Shown: piece by piece, positions 25,845-35,557 of the stretch | How the letters are laid out: every line of letters starts with the position of its first letter | How positions within the stretch are numbered: the stretch's first letter is position 1 | NCBI RefSeq assembly: GCF_902859895.1 | Contig: NZ_CADIKM010000013.1 | Location: 1-64,000, forward strand | Reading direction: 5' to 3' | Origin: Pararobbsia alpina | GTDB lineage: Bacteria > Pseudomonadota > Gammaproteobacteria > Burkholderiales > Burkholderiaceae | Length of the DNA stretch: 64,000 nucleotides | Translations under genes and position numbers: made by a program | The notes under the pieces: model-generated | The model's input: only the letters and a program-made list of their open reading frames with translations | What the model was told of the DNA's origin: nothing | The model's database searches: none

Positions 25845-27374
25845 ATGTCCTTGCATCAGCGACCGAACCGCCAAGCGCACTCGATGAAAACTGATCGTTC
25901 CCGGGCCGGATGGCTCGTCGATGTCCGCAGCAATGTGCTGGCGGGCCTCACGTCCTCGTTCGCCCTGGTCCCCGAATGCATTGCCTTTGCTCTGGTCGCC
26001 CAGGTCAACCCGCTCATGGGCCTGTATGGTGCGTTCATCATCTGCACCCTGACCGCGCTGTTCGGAGGCCGGCCCGGCATGATTTCCGGCGCGGCCGGCT
26101 CCATGGCAGTGGTCATCGTCGCGCTGGTCGTGCAGCACGGTGCGCAATTCCTACTGGCCACCGTGTTGCTGAGCGGCATCCTGATGGTGATGTTCGGATG
26201 GCTGCGCCTCGGCAAACTGATCCGCATGGTGCCGCACCCCGTGATGCTCGGCTTCGTCAACGGCCTCGCGATCATCATTGCGATGGCCCAGCTCGAGCAT
26301 TTCAAACAGCTGACGACACACGGCATGCAATGGCTGCACGGCCCTGCACTGTGGATGATGTGCGGCCTCGTTGCGCTGAGCGTTTTCATCGTCTGCGTTC
26401 TGCCGCGGCTCACCAGGGCCGTGCCGCCGGCCCTGGTCGCGATCGTCGGGGTCGGGCTGCTTGTCCAACTGTTACATCTGCCGACACGCACGCTCGGCGA
26501 TATGGCGCATATCGCGGGTGGCCTGCCCGATCTTCGGCTTCCGGGGGTGCCCCTGACTCTGGACACCTTGTACATCGTGCTGCCCTACGCGGTGTTGATG
26601 GCGATGGTCGGCTTGCTTGAGACCCTGCTGACCTTCAACCTGACCGACGAGATCACCGGCACGCAGGGCAGGCCCAATCGCGAATGCGTGGCGCTCGGCG
26701 CGGCCAATATCGTCTCGGGCCTGTTCGGCGGCATGGGCGGATGCGCCATGATCGGCCAGACCATGATCAACCTCGGTTCGGGCGGCCGCACGCGGCTTTC
26801 CGGCGTGACCAGCGGCATCATGATCCTGATGTTCATCCTGTTCCTGTCACCGTTGATCGAACGCATTCCGCTCGCCGCGCTGGTTGGCGTGATGTTCGTC
26901 GTGGCCCAGCAGACATTTGCCTGGGGCTCGCTGCGGGTATTGGGCAAGGTACCGCGCAACGATGCGCTGGTGATCGTCGCCGTGACCATCATTACCGTCT
27001 TCTCCGACCTGGCCATCGCCGTACTCTGCGGCATCGTCATTGCCGCACTGAATTTCGCGTGGCAGCATGCGCACGAAATCCATATGAATATCGAAGCGGG
27101 TCCCGCCGGCGATAAAACCTATCGCCCGCGCGGTACCCTGTTTTTTGCTTCAACGGCCTATTTCCAGTCGGTCTTCGACCCGGCGCAGGATCCGCCGCGC
27201 GTCACGCTCGACTGCCGCGATCTGCACCTCGCGGATCATTCGGCCATTGCCGCTCTCGAAGGCCTCTACGAGCGTTACGCGAAGGTGGGTAAGCAACTGC
27301 ATGTCGAGAATCTGTCAGAACGGAGCTATCGCCTGCTGCAGCAGGTCGGAATCAAGTTCGAGACGGCGCCTTGA
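25845..27374 (+). CDS. SulP family anion transporter with STAS domain
   Basis: 509 residues. The SulP core (about 20-400) has the opening LAGLTSSFALVPECIAFAL, GLYGAFIICTLTALFGGRPGMISGAAGS and the LFGGMGGCAMIGQTMINLGSGG segment. A cytoplasmic STAS domain lies at about 430-505 (VTLDCRDLHLADHSAIAAL). Members move sulfate, bicarbonate or dicarboxylates; the substrate cannot be fixed here. ATG 25845 has AGGGACG just upstream; ATG 25884 is an alternative. It stands alone. Confidence 0.92.
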   Translation: MSLHQRPNRQAHSMKTDRSRAGWLVDVRSNVLAGLTSSFALVPECIAFALVAQVNPLMGLYGAFIICTLTALFGGRPGMISGAAGSMAVVIVALVVQHGAQFLLATVLLSGILMVMFGWLRLGKLIRMVPHPVMLGFVNGLAIIIAMAQLEHFKQLTTHGMQWLHGPALWMMCGLVALSVFIVCVLPRLTRAVPPALVAIVGVGLLVQLLHLPTRTLGDMAHIAGGLPDLRLPGVPLTLDTLYIVLPYAVLMAMVGLLETLLTFNLTDEITGTQGRPNRECVALGAANIVSGLFGGMGGCAMIGQTMINLGSGGRTRLSGVTSGIMILMFILFLSPLIERIPLAALVGVMFVVAQQTFAWGSLRVLGKVPRNDALVIVAVTIITVFSDLAIAVLCGIVIAALNFAWQHAHEIHMNIEAGPAGDKTYRPRGTLFFASTAYFQSVFDPAQDPPRVTLDCRDLHLADHSAIAALEGLYERYAKVGKQLHVENLSERSYRLLQQVGIKFETAP

Positions 27375-27493
27375 ACCGATGTCATTCTGATGTGACGGGT
27401 GTTGTCACGGAGTCATTCCGGCGTCGTGAGATGCGTCCATACTCATGTCCGGATCTGGCTAGAACAGGTGCGCCATTTTGTTAGAGTAGCGCC

Positions 27494-28945
27494 ATGCAAC
27501 TCGATCCCGATACCTGCTACGAGACGCTGCTCGCTAGAGACCGCCGCTTCGACGGCTGGTTTTTCGTGGGCGTGTCGTCGACCGGGATCTATTGCCGGCC
27601 GGTGTGTGCGGTGCGCACCCCGAAGCGCCGCAACTGTCACTTCTTTCCGAGCACGGCCGCGGCCGAAAAGGCCGGTTTCCGCCCGTGCTTGCGATGCCGG
27701 CCCGAACTCGCGCCAGGTCATGGACTGCTCGATCTGTCGAGCGGACTCGCCCAGGCCGCCGCTGCACTCATAGAAGAAGGCTTTCTGAACGAGGGGAGCG
27801 TCGAGCAACTCGCGCAGCGTGTCGGCGTGACAGGGCGGCATCTGAGGCGAATCTTCCATCTCGAGTTCGGCGTGTCGATGATCGACTTCGCCCAGACGCA
27901 ACGCCTCCTGATGGCCAAGCGCCTGCTCACGGATACATCGCTGCCCGCCGCTGCCGTGGCGCTCTCCGCGGGGTTCGGCAGCGTCAGGCGCTTCAACGAC
28001 CTGTTCCAGAAACGATATGGCCTGAACCCGATGCGCTTCCGGCAGGACAGCAGCTGCGCCGAAGCCGGCACCCTGACCTTTCCGCTCGCCTATCGTCCTC
28101 CGTTCTCGTGGCAGGGCGTGCTCGAGTTCCTCGGCTTTCGGCAGATCGACAAGGTCGAATACGTCGACGAATCGATCTACGCACGCACCGTCGAAATCGT
28201 GCGGCGAGACGGCAAGCATGTGGCCGGCTGGATCAGCATCGCGCATGCGCCGCAACGCTATGCCATCGAGGTCACGCTCTCTTCTTCGCTCACCCCTGTG
28301 ATTGCCGAGGTGCTCGCTCGCGTACGACGGGTTTTCGATCTCGGGTCCCGTCCCGATCTGATCGACTTGCACCTCGGTGAGCTTGCCGCCGGATTGCCCG
28401 GCATGCGCGTGCCGGGCGGCTTCACGGGCTTCGAGATCGCGGTGCGGGCCATCGTCGGTCAGCAGATATCCGTCCCGAACGCTCGCACGGTGTTGTCGCG
28501 CATCGCTACGCGTTTCGGCTTGAGTGTCGAGGGTGCGCCCTTTGGCCTGTTGCCGACATTTCCGTCGGCGCCCGCCCTGGCGTCTGTATCTCCCGATCTG
28601 TTGCGCGAGACAGGTATCACGCGGATTCGTGCCGAAGCCATCGTCGCCCTGGCGAACGAGGTGGCAAGCGGTCGCATCGCCCTCGAGCCCATGGCCCCTC
28701 TCGAAGACACACTCGCCGCCCTTCGCGGCATACGGGGCATCGGCGAATGGACCGTCCAGTACATCGCGATGCGCGCGCTTGCCTGGCCAAACGCTCTCCC
28801 GGAAGGCGACGCCGTCCTGATGAGGCATCTCGGCTTCTCGCAGACGGCAGCCTTGAAGCAGCACGCCTCTCGCTGGGAGCCGTGGCGGGCGTATGCCACA
28901 CTACATGTCTGGCGCCTTGCGGAGCAGGCGAAACTACACCGTTGA
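27494..28945 (+). CDS. Ada-AlkA fusion: methyl-phosphotriester sensor/regulator plus 3-methyladenine DNA glycosylase
   Basis: 483 residues. An N-terminal Ada zinc domain has the four Cys in YCRPVC and FRPCLRCRPE, where the first Cys is the methyl acceptor in Ada. An AraC-type helix-turn-helix follows (about 85-180, SVEQLAQRVGVTGRHLRRIF). The C-terminal half is AlkA: an AlkA_N domain, then HhH-GPD with LRGIRGIGEWTVQYIAMRA and the catalytic Asp in LPEGDAVLM. It senses and repairs alkylation damage. The separate O6-alkylguanine transferase domain of full Ada is absent. Confidence 0.93.
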   Translation: MQLDPDTCYETLLARDRRFDGWFFVGVSSTGIYCRPVCAVRTPKRRNCHFFPSTAAAEKAGFRPCLRCRPELAPGHGLLDLSSGLAQAAAALIEEGFLNEGSVEQLAQRVGVTGRHLRRIFHLEFGVSMIDFAQTQRLLMAKRLLTDTSLPAAAVALSAGFGSVRRFNDLFQKRYGLNPMRFRQDSSCAEAGTLTFPLAYRPPFSWQGVLEFLGFRQIDKVEYVDESIYARTVEIVRRDGKHVAGWISIAHAPQRYAIEVTLSSSLTPVIAEVLARVRRVFDLGSRPDLIDLHLGELAAGLPGMRVPGGFTGFEIAVRAIVGQQISVPNARTVLSRIATRFGLSVEGAPFGLLPTFPSAPALASVSPDLLRETGITRIRAEAIVALANEVASGRIALEPMAPLEDTLAALRGIRGIGEWTVQYIAMRALAWPNALPEGDAVLMRHLGFSQTAALKQHASRWEPWRAYATLHVWRLAEQAKLHR

Positions 28946-28987
28946 GATAAGATAGATCACCCTCGCCAATGAACGAAGGAGATCCGC

Positions 28988-29566
28988 ATGATCTATCTGC
29001 TTGCAGGCCTGATCGTCTTTCTGGGTGCGCACTCGATTCATCTCTTCGCGAATGACTGGCGTGTCGCGCAAATCGAACGGCTCGGCCGACGGCGATGGAA
29101 AATGCTCTACGCGCTGACCTCGGTCGTCGGCCTCGTGCTGATCATCTGGGGCTTCGGCGTCGCGCGACGCGAAGCGAGCATGCTCTGGTTCCCGCCCGTC
29201 GGATTGCACCACGCGACCGAGCTTTTCACCCTGATCTCCTTCATCCTGCTTACCGCCGCGGACGTGCCGCGCAACCCATTCAAGGCATGGGTCCATCATC
29301 CGATGGTACTCGGCACGGCCATCTGGGCGCTGGGCCACCTGCTATCCAACGGCAGTTCGGCCGACATCCTCCTGTTCGGCGCCTTCTTCATCTGGTCGAC
29401 AGCTTCGTTCGTCGTCAATCTTCAGCGCGATCGGCGCGACGGCATCCTCTATCCCGCAGGGACGCCCCGCGGCGCGATCATCACGGTCGTGGCCGGCATC
29501 GTCGCGTGGATCGTCTTCGCTTTCTGGCTCCATGGTCCGCTGATCGGCGTGCGCCCGTTCGCTTAA
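28988..29566 (+). CDS. NnrU family membrane protein
   Basis: 192 residues, about five or six transmembrane helices, starting MIYLLAGLIVFLGAHSIHLF with the family's conserved H-S-x-x-L pattern, then WKMLYALTSVVGLVLIIWGF and HHPMVLGTAIWALGHLLSNG. NnrU proteins were first linked to nitric oxide reductase gene clusters, and relatives of unknown role are common in non-denitrifiers. There are no denitrification genes here. It starts 42 bp after the Ada-AlkA fusion on the same strand. Confidence 0.9.
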   Translation: MIYLLAGLIVFLGAHSIHLFANDWRVAQIERLGRRRWKMLYALTSVVGLVLIIWGFGVARREASMLWFPPVGLHHATELFTLISFILLTAADVPRNPFKAWVHHPMVLGTAIWALGHLLSNGSSADILLFGAFFIWSTASFVVNLQRDRRDGILYPAGTPRGAIITVVAGIVAWIVFAFWLHGPLIGVRPFA

Positions 29567-29663
29567 GCTTCAGTCGAACTTGCTGTTTCGAACGACGGAG
29601 AAACCGGATGTCCCGCACATCCGGGTAAAATTCAGCGTCCTAATGTTGTGCGGAAGCGATTAA

Positions 29664-30089
29664 ATGGATATTCAGAAGCAGCTCGACCAACTTGCCCAGC
29701 GCGTCAACAGTCTCTCCGTCGACGCCGCGGCCGAGGCAGTACGCACCGAAGCGCCGGCCGCGCAGCCACCGAGGCTGCAGATTGCACGGCCAGCCCAGAA
29801 CGTCATCACGATGACGATTGCTGGCCAGACGGTCTCACTCGGCCCCCATGACATATCCGAAATGATCGATCAACTCGCACAGGCCCGCACAACGATGCTG
29901 CCTGAAGTGCCGATGTCGGTCGCCCCAGGTAAGCCCTTCGCGGCAACCAAAGATCCACTCATCGCCTCGCAGACCGTCGGCAACGGTGAGAAGTTGCTCG
30001 TGCTGCGCCACTCGGGCTATGGCTGGGTGCCGTTCTCATGTTCGCCGCGCATGCTCGTCGACCTGCTCGCCGTCCTCTCGCGCAAATAG
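29664..30089 (+). CDS. Hypothetical protein
   Basis: 141 residues. A short amphipathic N-terminal helix (MDIQKQLDQLAQRVNSL), an Ala/Pro-rich linker, then a globular-looking C-terminal part with VITMTIAGQTVSLGPHDISE and LLVLRHSGYGWVPFSCSPRM. No signal peptide. I do not recognise a family. Codon use matches the neighbours and the frame is closed on both sides, so it is likely real. It runs convergently toward the HU gene. Confidence 0.75.
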   Translation: MDIQKQLDQLAQRVNSLSVDAAAEAVRTEAPAAQPPRLQIARPAQNVITMTIAGQTVSLGPHDISEMIDQLAQARTTMLPEVPMSVAPGKPFAATKDPLIASQTVGNGEKLLVLRHSGYGWVPFSCSPRMLVDLLAVLSRK

Positions 30090-30141
30090 CCGCCCGGCAT
30101 TCGCCACCGAAACACCCCGCCCTCCTGCCGGTAGAAACAAA

Positions 30142-30178
30142 AATGGCCGCCGGATTCATCGAGAATCCGGCGGCCATT
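30142..30178 (-). terminator. Rho-independent terminator of the HU-like gene
   Basis: AATGGCCGCCGGATT (30142-30156) and AATCCGGCGGCCATT (30164-30178) form a perfect 15-bp stem with a 7-nt loop. On the minus strand it is followed by a T-rich run, so it ends the HU-like gene; it may also stop the convergent hypothetical gene. Confidence 0.88.
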
Positions 30179-30229
30179 CCAGCCTTGTGCCGCGACTACC
30201 GGCTCAGGCCAGCATCACATCGGCAGCGT

Positions 30230-30685
30230 TCAAGCCGCGGCGTCCTTGAGCTTCTTCAGCGGACGCAGCTTGACCTTGACGGTCGCCGGCTTGGCCGGGA
30301 ACCAACGCTCTTCGCCCGAGAACGGGTCCTTGCCGAAGCGCTTCTTCTTTGCCGGCACGTTCTGCACAACGACCTTCAACAGGCCCGGCAGCGTGAACTC
30401 GCCTGCGCCCTTCTTGTTGACGGCACCCAGTACCGTCGCTTCAAGATGCGCGAGCACCGACTTCACAGCCTTCGCCTCGAGTTGCGTCTGTTCGACGAGA
30501 TGCGCAACCAGGCTCGACTTGTTGAACACATCCTTCAGCGGACGCGGTGTAGCAGCAACGGCTGCCTTCTTCGCCGGCACGGTCTTCACCGCAGCTTTCT
30601 TGGCCGGAGCCGCCTTCTTTGCCGGAGCCTTCTTGGCAGCAACTTTGGTTGCTGTCTTAGCGGTCGCAGTAGATTTGGTCGCCAT
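30230..30685 (-). CDS. HU-family DNA-binding protein with Lys/Ala-rich N-terminal tail
   Basis: 151 residues from ATG 30685. The first 45 residues are a histone-like basic tail (repeated AKKAPAKKAAPAKKAA text). Residues 48-145 are a divergent HU/IHF fold with LVAHLVEQTQLEAKAVKSVL and the DNA-binding arm LPGLLKVVVQNVPAKKKRFG. Tailed HU proteins of this kind occur in Burkholderiales and compact the chromosome. A perfect 15-bp hairpin terminator follows. Confidence 0.9.
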   Translation of the reverse strand: MATKSTATAKTATKVAAKKAPAKKAAPAKKAAVKTVPAKKAAVAATPRPLKDVFNKSSLVAHLVEQTQLEAKAVKSVLAHLEATVLGAVNKKGAGEFTLPGLLKVVVQNVPAKKKRFGKDPFSGEERWFPAKPATVKVKLRPLKKLKDAAA

Positions 30686-31054
30686 ATAGAAAAGAGTTTG
30701 GTTTAGTTGGATCAGCGCGCCGCATCGCCGGAAATCGGCTCCCCATTGCGCTGGCAAAATAATAGCGGAAACACCGCGCTGCGCATCATCTGTTCGCATC
30801 GAGGTGACGGTTTTTTTCATCAAAAGGGGGTACAGGAGCCCACTTTTCACGTCTTGGAGCGAAGTGCTCTGGATTTTGCAGCTTTTTTATCCCTCCTGTT
30901 TTGCGCAAGCATGACCTTCGATGGACCCCGCCTGGACCTCGATCGGACCTCCACGGGCCGGCCATCGACGCGCATGCCCCGGCCCCTCCGGTATCGGGAA
31001 AACACCGTGTTGACCCTCTTGCCCTTGCCCTTCTAGACTCGCACATGCGTTTGA
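30686..31054. other. Divergent intergenic region, no supported gene
   Basis: Lies between the HU start and the LacI operator. Open frames are short and without motifs. It should hold the HU promoter; the right part leads into the LacI-type operator at 31055-31068. Confidence 0.4.
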
Positions 31055-31068
31055 GTTAACCGATTAAC
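31055..31068. promoter_or_regulatory. LacI-type operator candidate
   Basis: GTTAACCGATTAAC is symmetric at 12 of 14 positions around a central CG, the hallmark of LacI/GalR operators. It lies 34 bases before the ATG of the LacI-family gene, so autoregulation of the sugar operon is likely. I found no second copy before the solute-binding-protein gene. Confidence 0.6.
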
Positions 31069-31102
31069 AAAGCTTGTAAACCCAACTCCGTCCTTCCATC
31101 CG

Positions 31103-32146
31103 ATGCGAGTCACCCTCCGCGATATCGCCACCCGTGCGGGCGTCACCAAGGCCACCGTCTCGTATGCAATGTCGGGCAAGCCCAATGTCAGCGCGGACAT
31201 GCGCGTGCGCATCCTCGACATCGCGCGCGAACTCGGCTATCAACCCAACGTCACGGCGCGCGCGCTATCGGTCGGCCGCGCGCCGACGCTTGCATTGATG
31301 GTCGAGAACATTGCGAACCCGTTCTATCCCGAATTCGCACTCGCAGTCGAACGAGCTGCGCGCGAGCGGGGGCATTTTCTTCTGATATGCAATACCGATG
31401 CGGACCCTGACATTGGCCGCACCTATCTGCGGCGCATCGCCGGCCAGCTATCCGAAGGGATCGTCGCGATGGCGGGCCATCTGCGCATCGATGACATCGC
31501 CGCCGTCAACCAGTCGGGCGTGCCGGTCGTCGTCTGCATGTGGGAAGAACCGGAAATCGCACCGCCCGCACCGTGTGTGACGGTCGATTTCGCGCACGCG
31601 GCGGCGATCGCGGCCGAGCACCTGTTGTCGCTCGGACACCGGCGTATCGGCGTGCTTGTCGACGGCGATGCGCATGAGCTTCATCATCAGCGCCGCCTTG
31701 GAGGATTCATGCACACCATGCACGCCGCGGGAATCGACATCGATGCCAGCCATATCGTGCGCGCACCCGACACGATTGCGAGCGGCAAGCAGGCCGCGCG
31801 TGCACTGCTTGCTACCGCGCCCTCGCTGACGGCCATCTTCGCCACCAACGATCTGCTGGCGCTGGGCGCGCTGCGCGCGGCCCATGAGATGCGCATCAAG
31901 ATCCCGCAACAGTTGTCGGTCATCGGCATCACCGATATCCGCGCCGCATCCGAGTCCTACCCGGCGCTCACGAGCGTCGCCGTGCAGACGCGCGAGGTTG
32001 CCGCGCATGCCATCGATCTGCTGCTCGGTCTGATCGACGGGACCATCCCGGTGGCCCCCCCGCCGCTGATCATCACGCCGTCGGCCTCGCAACTGATGGT
32101 GCGTGAATCGACGGCCCCGCCCCGCAGATCCCGAAACAGTGAATAA
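31103..32146 (+). CDS. LacI-family transcriptional regulator of the galactoside operon
   Basis: 347 residues. The helix-turn-helix and hinge helix are visible (LRDIATRAGVTKATVSYAMS, then YQPNVTARALSVGR), followed by a periplasmic-binding-like sugar-sensing domain (about 62-330). It heads a run of same-strand genes for sugar binding, import and beta-galactoside cleavage, so it probably represses them until a galactoside or its product binds. An operator-like palindrome precedes the gene. The ligand is inferred from context. Confidence 0.92.
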   Translation: MRVTLRDIATRAGVTKATVSYAMSGKPNVSADMRVRILDIARELGYQPNVTARALSVGRAPTLALMVENIANPFYPEFALAVERAARERGHFLLICNTDADPDIGRTYLRRIAGQLSEGIVAMAGHLRIDDIAAVNQSGVPVVVCMWEEPEIAPPAPCVTVDFAHAAAIAAEHLLSLGHRRIGVLVDGDAHELHHQRRLGGFMHTMHAAGIDIDASHIVRAPDTIASGKQAARALLATAPSLTAIFATNDLLALGALRAAHEMRIKIPQQLSVIGITDIRAASESYPALTSVAVQTREVAAHAIDLLLGLIDGTIPVAPPPLIITPSASQLMVRESTAPPRRSRNSE

Positions 32147-32216
32147 GACGGCTCATCGCCCACTCGCTGCCATGCAGTGCCCACCCACTGCTCACCAACC
32201 CAGGAGACACGACTTC

Positions 32217-33491
32217 ATGCAAGCTTCACACTGGCGCGCGCTCGCGCCCACACTGCTCGGTGCGCTCGTCGCACAAGCCGCCATGCCCGCGCATGCGGCG
32301 CCCATCGAGCTCACCTATTGGAGCTGGAACGACGACGCGAAGCTCGTCGACAAATACAATGCCGCGCATCCGAACGTGCATATCAAGTTCGAGAAGGTGC
32401 CCGCGAATGACTACGATGCGAAGCTGCTGACCGCCACCAAGGCCGGCACTGCGCCCGACGTGATGCTCGATCAGTACCAGTACATCCCCACCACCGTGAC
32501 GGGTGGTGCGCTCGAGAACATCGGGCCGCTCGGCGTCGACGCGCTCAAGGCACGCTACCCCGCCTGGGTCTGGAATCAAGTCCATCTCGGTGACGGCACC
32601 TACGCGGTACCGATCGACATCGGCCCGGTCGCGCTGGCCTACCGGACCGACATCTTCGCTAAGTACCACCTCGATGTGCCGAAGACCTGGGCCGACTATG
32701 CGAAGGTCGCCGAGAAGCTGAAGGCTGCCGATCCTGACGTGAACATCAGCGCGTTCCCGACGAACAATCCGGAGGCTTTCGCCACCCTCGCTTCCCAGGG
32801 TGGCGGGCACTGGTTCAAGGCAGGCTCGGATTCGTGGCAGGTCGCCGTAAACGATTCCGGAACGAAGAAGGTCGCGGCTTACTGGCAGGACCTGATCAGC
32901 CGCAAGCTGGTACTCGCCGAGCCCGTCTGGAGCGACGCGTGGTATAGCCAGTTGCAGAACGGCAAGCTCGCGACGTGGCTCGCACCGGCATGGGGTCCGG
33001 CCTTCCTGTCGTCAATCGCATCGGGCACCGCTGGCAAGTGGAAGATCGCGCCGATGCCGGTCTGGAATGCAGCGCAGCCGGTCGCGGCGAATCTCGGCGG
33101 CTCGGCGATCGCGGTCAGCACCGGCTCGAAACACAAGAAGGAAGCTGGGGACTTCGCGATCTGGTTCGGTAGCGACCTGCAAGGCAGCATCTGGCCGCAA
33201 GCGGATGCAGGCACGAATTTTCCGGCACAGCCCGGCGGCTTGACAGCCTCGGTGCTGAACCGGCCCTTCGCGTTCTTCAGCGGCCAGCCCGTCAACCAGG
33301 TCTATGCGGAGGCGGCGAAGACAGTCGACGGTTCGTGGCAATGGCCGCCTGACCTCAACAAGCTGATGCAGAGCATGTCCGACGGCTTCGGCAAGGTGGC
33401 CGGCGGCAGCTCGACGCTGCCCGCAGTACTCGATGCAACACAAGGTGTGGTGGTCGGCGACCTGAAGGCCCAGGGCATCGCGGTCAAGTAG
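32217..33491 (+). CDS. ABC sugar transporter periplasmic solute-binding protein
   Basis: 424 residues from ATG 32217 with AGGAGA upstream. A signal peptide (about 1-27, ending AHAA) precedes a family-1 extracellular binding protein: IELTYWSWNDD, KAGTAPDVMLDQYQYIP and YAVPIDIGPVALAYRTDIF are typical. It delivers an oligosaccharide, probably a galactoside given the GH42 gene downstream, to the two permeases that follow. The frame is open upstream into the regulator gene, but signal peptide logic fixes this start. Confidence 0.92.
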   Translation: MQASHWRALAPTLLGALVAQAAMPAHAAPIELTYWSWNDDAKLVDKYNAAHPNVHIKFEKVPANDYDAKLLTATKAGTAPDVMLDQYQYIPTTVTGGALENIGPLGVDALKARYPAWVWNQVHLGDGTYAVPIDIGPVALAYRTDIFAKYHLDVPKTWADYAKVAEKLKAADPDVNISAFPTNNPEAFATLASQGGGHWFKAGSDSWQVAVNDSGTKKVAAYWQDLISRKLVLAEPVWSDAWYSQLQNGKLATWLAPAWGPAFLSSIASGTAGKWKIAPMPVWNAAQPVAANLGGSAIAVSTGSKHKKEAGDFAIWFGSDLQGSIWPQADAGTNFPAQPGGLTASVLNRPFAFFSGQPVNQVYAEAAKTVDGSWQWPPDLNKLMQSMSDGFGKVAGGSSTLPAVLDATQGVVVGDLKAQGIAVK

Positions 33492-33592
33492 ACCCGCCAC
33501 ACCTCCCGAAGCGGGGCGGTGCCGGTCGAGACACCTCAATACCCTGCCGCCCCGCGGTCATCGCTCATACCCAAGTAAGTGGAATCCGCACC

Positions 33593-34528
33593 ATGAGCAC
33601 CACCGTCACCGCCTCTCAGGTTGGAATCACGCCGCAGCGCACGCGCAGGCGGCCGAACCCGGCGCCGTATCTGTTTATGCTGCCTTTCGGGCTGCTGTTC
33701 GTCCTGTTCTATATCGGACCGATCGCCTACGCCGCCTATTCGAGCCTTTTTCAGATGAAGCGCAGCGGGCTCGGTTTCGGCACGGCCAGACTGACATTCG
33801 TCGGTGCGGATAACTATCTACGCGCGTTGGCCGACCCCGGCTTTGTCAACGGCATCACACGCGTGTTGACCTACGGCGTCGTGCAGGTGCCGGTCATGCT
33901 AGGCCTCGCGCTCGCGATTGCGCTCGTACTCGACGAGTTGACGACATGGATCGGGCGCTTTGCGCGCGCCGCGGCGTTCCTGCCTTATACCGTGCCCAGC
34001 GTAGTCGGCGCGATGATCTGGGGTTTCCTGTACGAGCCTTCGCTGAGCCCGGTGATCAAGCTGATCCACCAGTGGCATTTGGCCCAGCCGGACTTCCTTT
34101 CAGGTGACGCGATTCTCTGGTCGATCGCGAACATTGCGACCTGGCAGTGGACGGGCTACAACATGCTGATTCTGTTCGCCGCACTGCAAACCCTACCACG
34201 CGAACACTACGAGGCCGCACGCATCGACGGCTGCAACGGTCTGCGGCTTGCATGGCATATCAAGATTCCAGCGATCCTGCCAGCGCTCGTGATGAACGCC
34301 CTCATGTCGATCATCGGCACGCTCCAGCTGTTCAACGAACCGGCCATCCTCAAGCAGATCTCGACCAGCGTCAGCGCCGATTTCACGCCGAATCTCTATG
34401 CGTACAACGTCGCGTTCGCCAACAACGACTACCACTATGCAGCCTCTCTCGCGGTGATGCTCGCGCTGGTGACGTTTGCCTTCTCATATCTGTTCATGCG
34501 GCTCGTACGCCGCTATTCGGGAGTCTGA
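33593..34528 (+). CDS. ABC sugar transporter permease (first, LacF/MalF-like)
   Basis: 311 residues with six transmembrane helices. A cytoplasmic EAA loop is present (EHYEAARIDGCNGLRLAWHI), where the ATPase docks. It starts 101 bp after the binding-protein gene and ends 3 bp before the second permease. It forms half of the inner-membrane pore for the sugar. No gene for the ATP-hydrolysing subunit is nearby. Confidence 0.92.
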   Translation: MSTTVTASQVGITPQRTRRRPNPAPYLFMLPFGLLFVLFYIGPIAYAAYSSLFQMKRSGLGFGTARLTFVGADNYLRALADPGFVNGITRVLTYGVVQVPVMLGLALAIALVLDELTTWIGRFARAAAFLPYTVPSVVGAMIWGFLYEPSLSPVIKLIHQWHLAQPDFLSGDAILWSIANIATWQWTGYNMLILFAALQTLPREHYEAARIDGCNGLRLAWHIKIPAILPALVMNALMSIIGTLQLFNEPAILKQISTSVSADFTPNLYAYNVAFANNDYHYAASLAVMLALVTFAFSYLFMRLVRRYSGV

Positions 34529-34531
34529 CGG

Positions 34532-35410
34532 ATGGCGACAGTCATTGCATCCTCGTCTACGGGCAGCCTGCGCAGACAGGTTCTGCCCGGCCTGTTTCTG
34601 TTCGCCGTATCGACGTACTTTCTGCTGCCGCTCTACTGGCTCGGCATCGCGTCAACCAAGTCGACGGGCGATCTGTTCTCGTCGCCAGGGTTCTGGTTTG
34701 GGGGGCGCCCGCATCTGCTCGTGAACCTGCATACGCTCTTTACCCATGGCGACGGCATCTTCATCCGCTGGATGGGCAACAGCCTGCTCTACTCGGTCGC
34801 CGGCGCGGGCATCGCGGCGCTACTTTCCGCGCTGGCGGGCTATGCGATCGCGCACTACGCATTTCGCGGCCGCGATGCAATGTTCGCCGTGGTCCTCGGA
34901 GCGATCCTCGTACCCTCGACCGCACTCGTCCTGCCGCTCTATCTGTTGATGAGTGCGACCGGGTTGACCAATACCATCTGGGCCATCCTGCTGCCGAGCT
35001 GTGTCAGCCCATTCGGCGTCTATCTCGCGCGAATCTTCGCGGCGTCCAATGTGCCGGTCGATTTGCTCGAAGCCGCGCGTATTGACGGGGCAGGCGATTT
35101 CCAGATCTTCTGGAAAATTGCATTTCCGCTGCTCGGGCCTTCGCTCGTAACCGTGTTCCTGTTCCAGTTCGTGGCGATCTGGAACAACTATTTCCTCGCG
35201 CTCGTGATGCTCAGCGATGCGCACCTGTACCCCGTCACGCTCGGCCTCGAGGTCTGGAGCACGGTCACCACGAACGGATCGGGCGAGACCTTCGATGCGG
35301 GCCTCGTGATCACCGGCGCGCTCGTCTCGATCCTGCCGATGCTGCTCGGTTTTGTGTTTCTCCAACGTTTCTGGCGCAGCGGACTGACGAGCGGTGCTGT
35401 CAAGGCTTGA
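34532..35410 (+). CDS. ABC sugar transporter permease (second, LacG/MalG-like)
   Basis: 292 residues, six predicted helices and the EAA loop DLLEAARIDGAGDFQIFWKI. It is separated from the first permease by only 3 bp, so the two are surely co-translated. The C-terminus (LPMLLGFVFLQRFWRSGLTS) is typical of the MalG-like partner. It must use an ATPase from another locus, because none lies between 31 and 38 kb. Confidence 0.92.
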   Translation: MATVIASSSTGSLRRQVLPGLFLFAVSTYFLLPLYWLGIASTKSTGDLFSSPGFWFGGRPHLLVNLHTLFTHGDGIFIRWMGNSLLYSVAGAGIAALLSALAGYAIAHYAFRGRDAMFAVVLGAILVPSTALVLPLYLLMSATGLTNTIWAILLPSCVSPFGVYLARIFAASNVPVDLLEAARIDGAGDFQIFWKIAFPLLGPSLVTVFLFQFVAIWNNYFLALVMLSDAHLYPVTLGLEVWSTVTTNGSGETFDAGLVITGALVSILPMLLGFVFLQRFWRSGLTSGAVKA

Positions 35411-35557
35411 GCCAATGCCTGGAGCAAGGCTGCGGTCAGGGCTGCGAACAGCGCGCTCCGATCTGATCCTCGATCCGGGCACGGGGACAGGCTTCGGTCG
35501 GCAAACACACCACGAACGCACTACGGCTTCGCCACTACACAATAAGGTTCAATTCCA

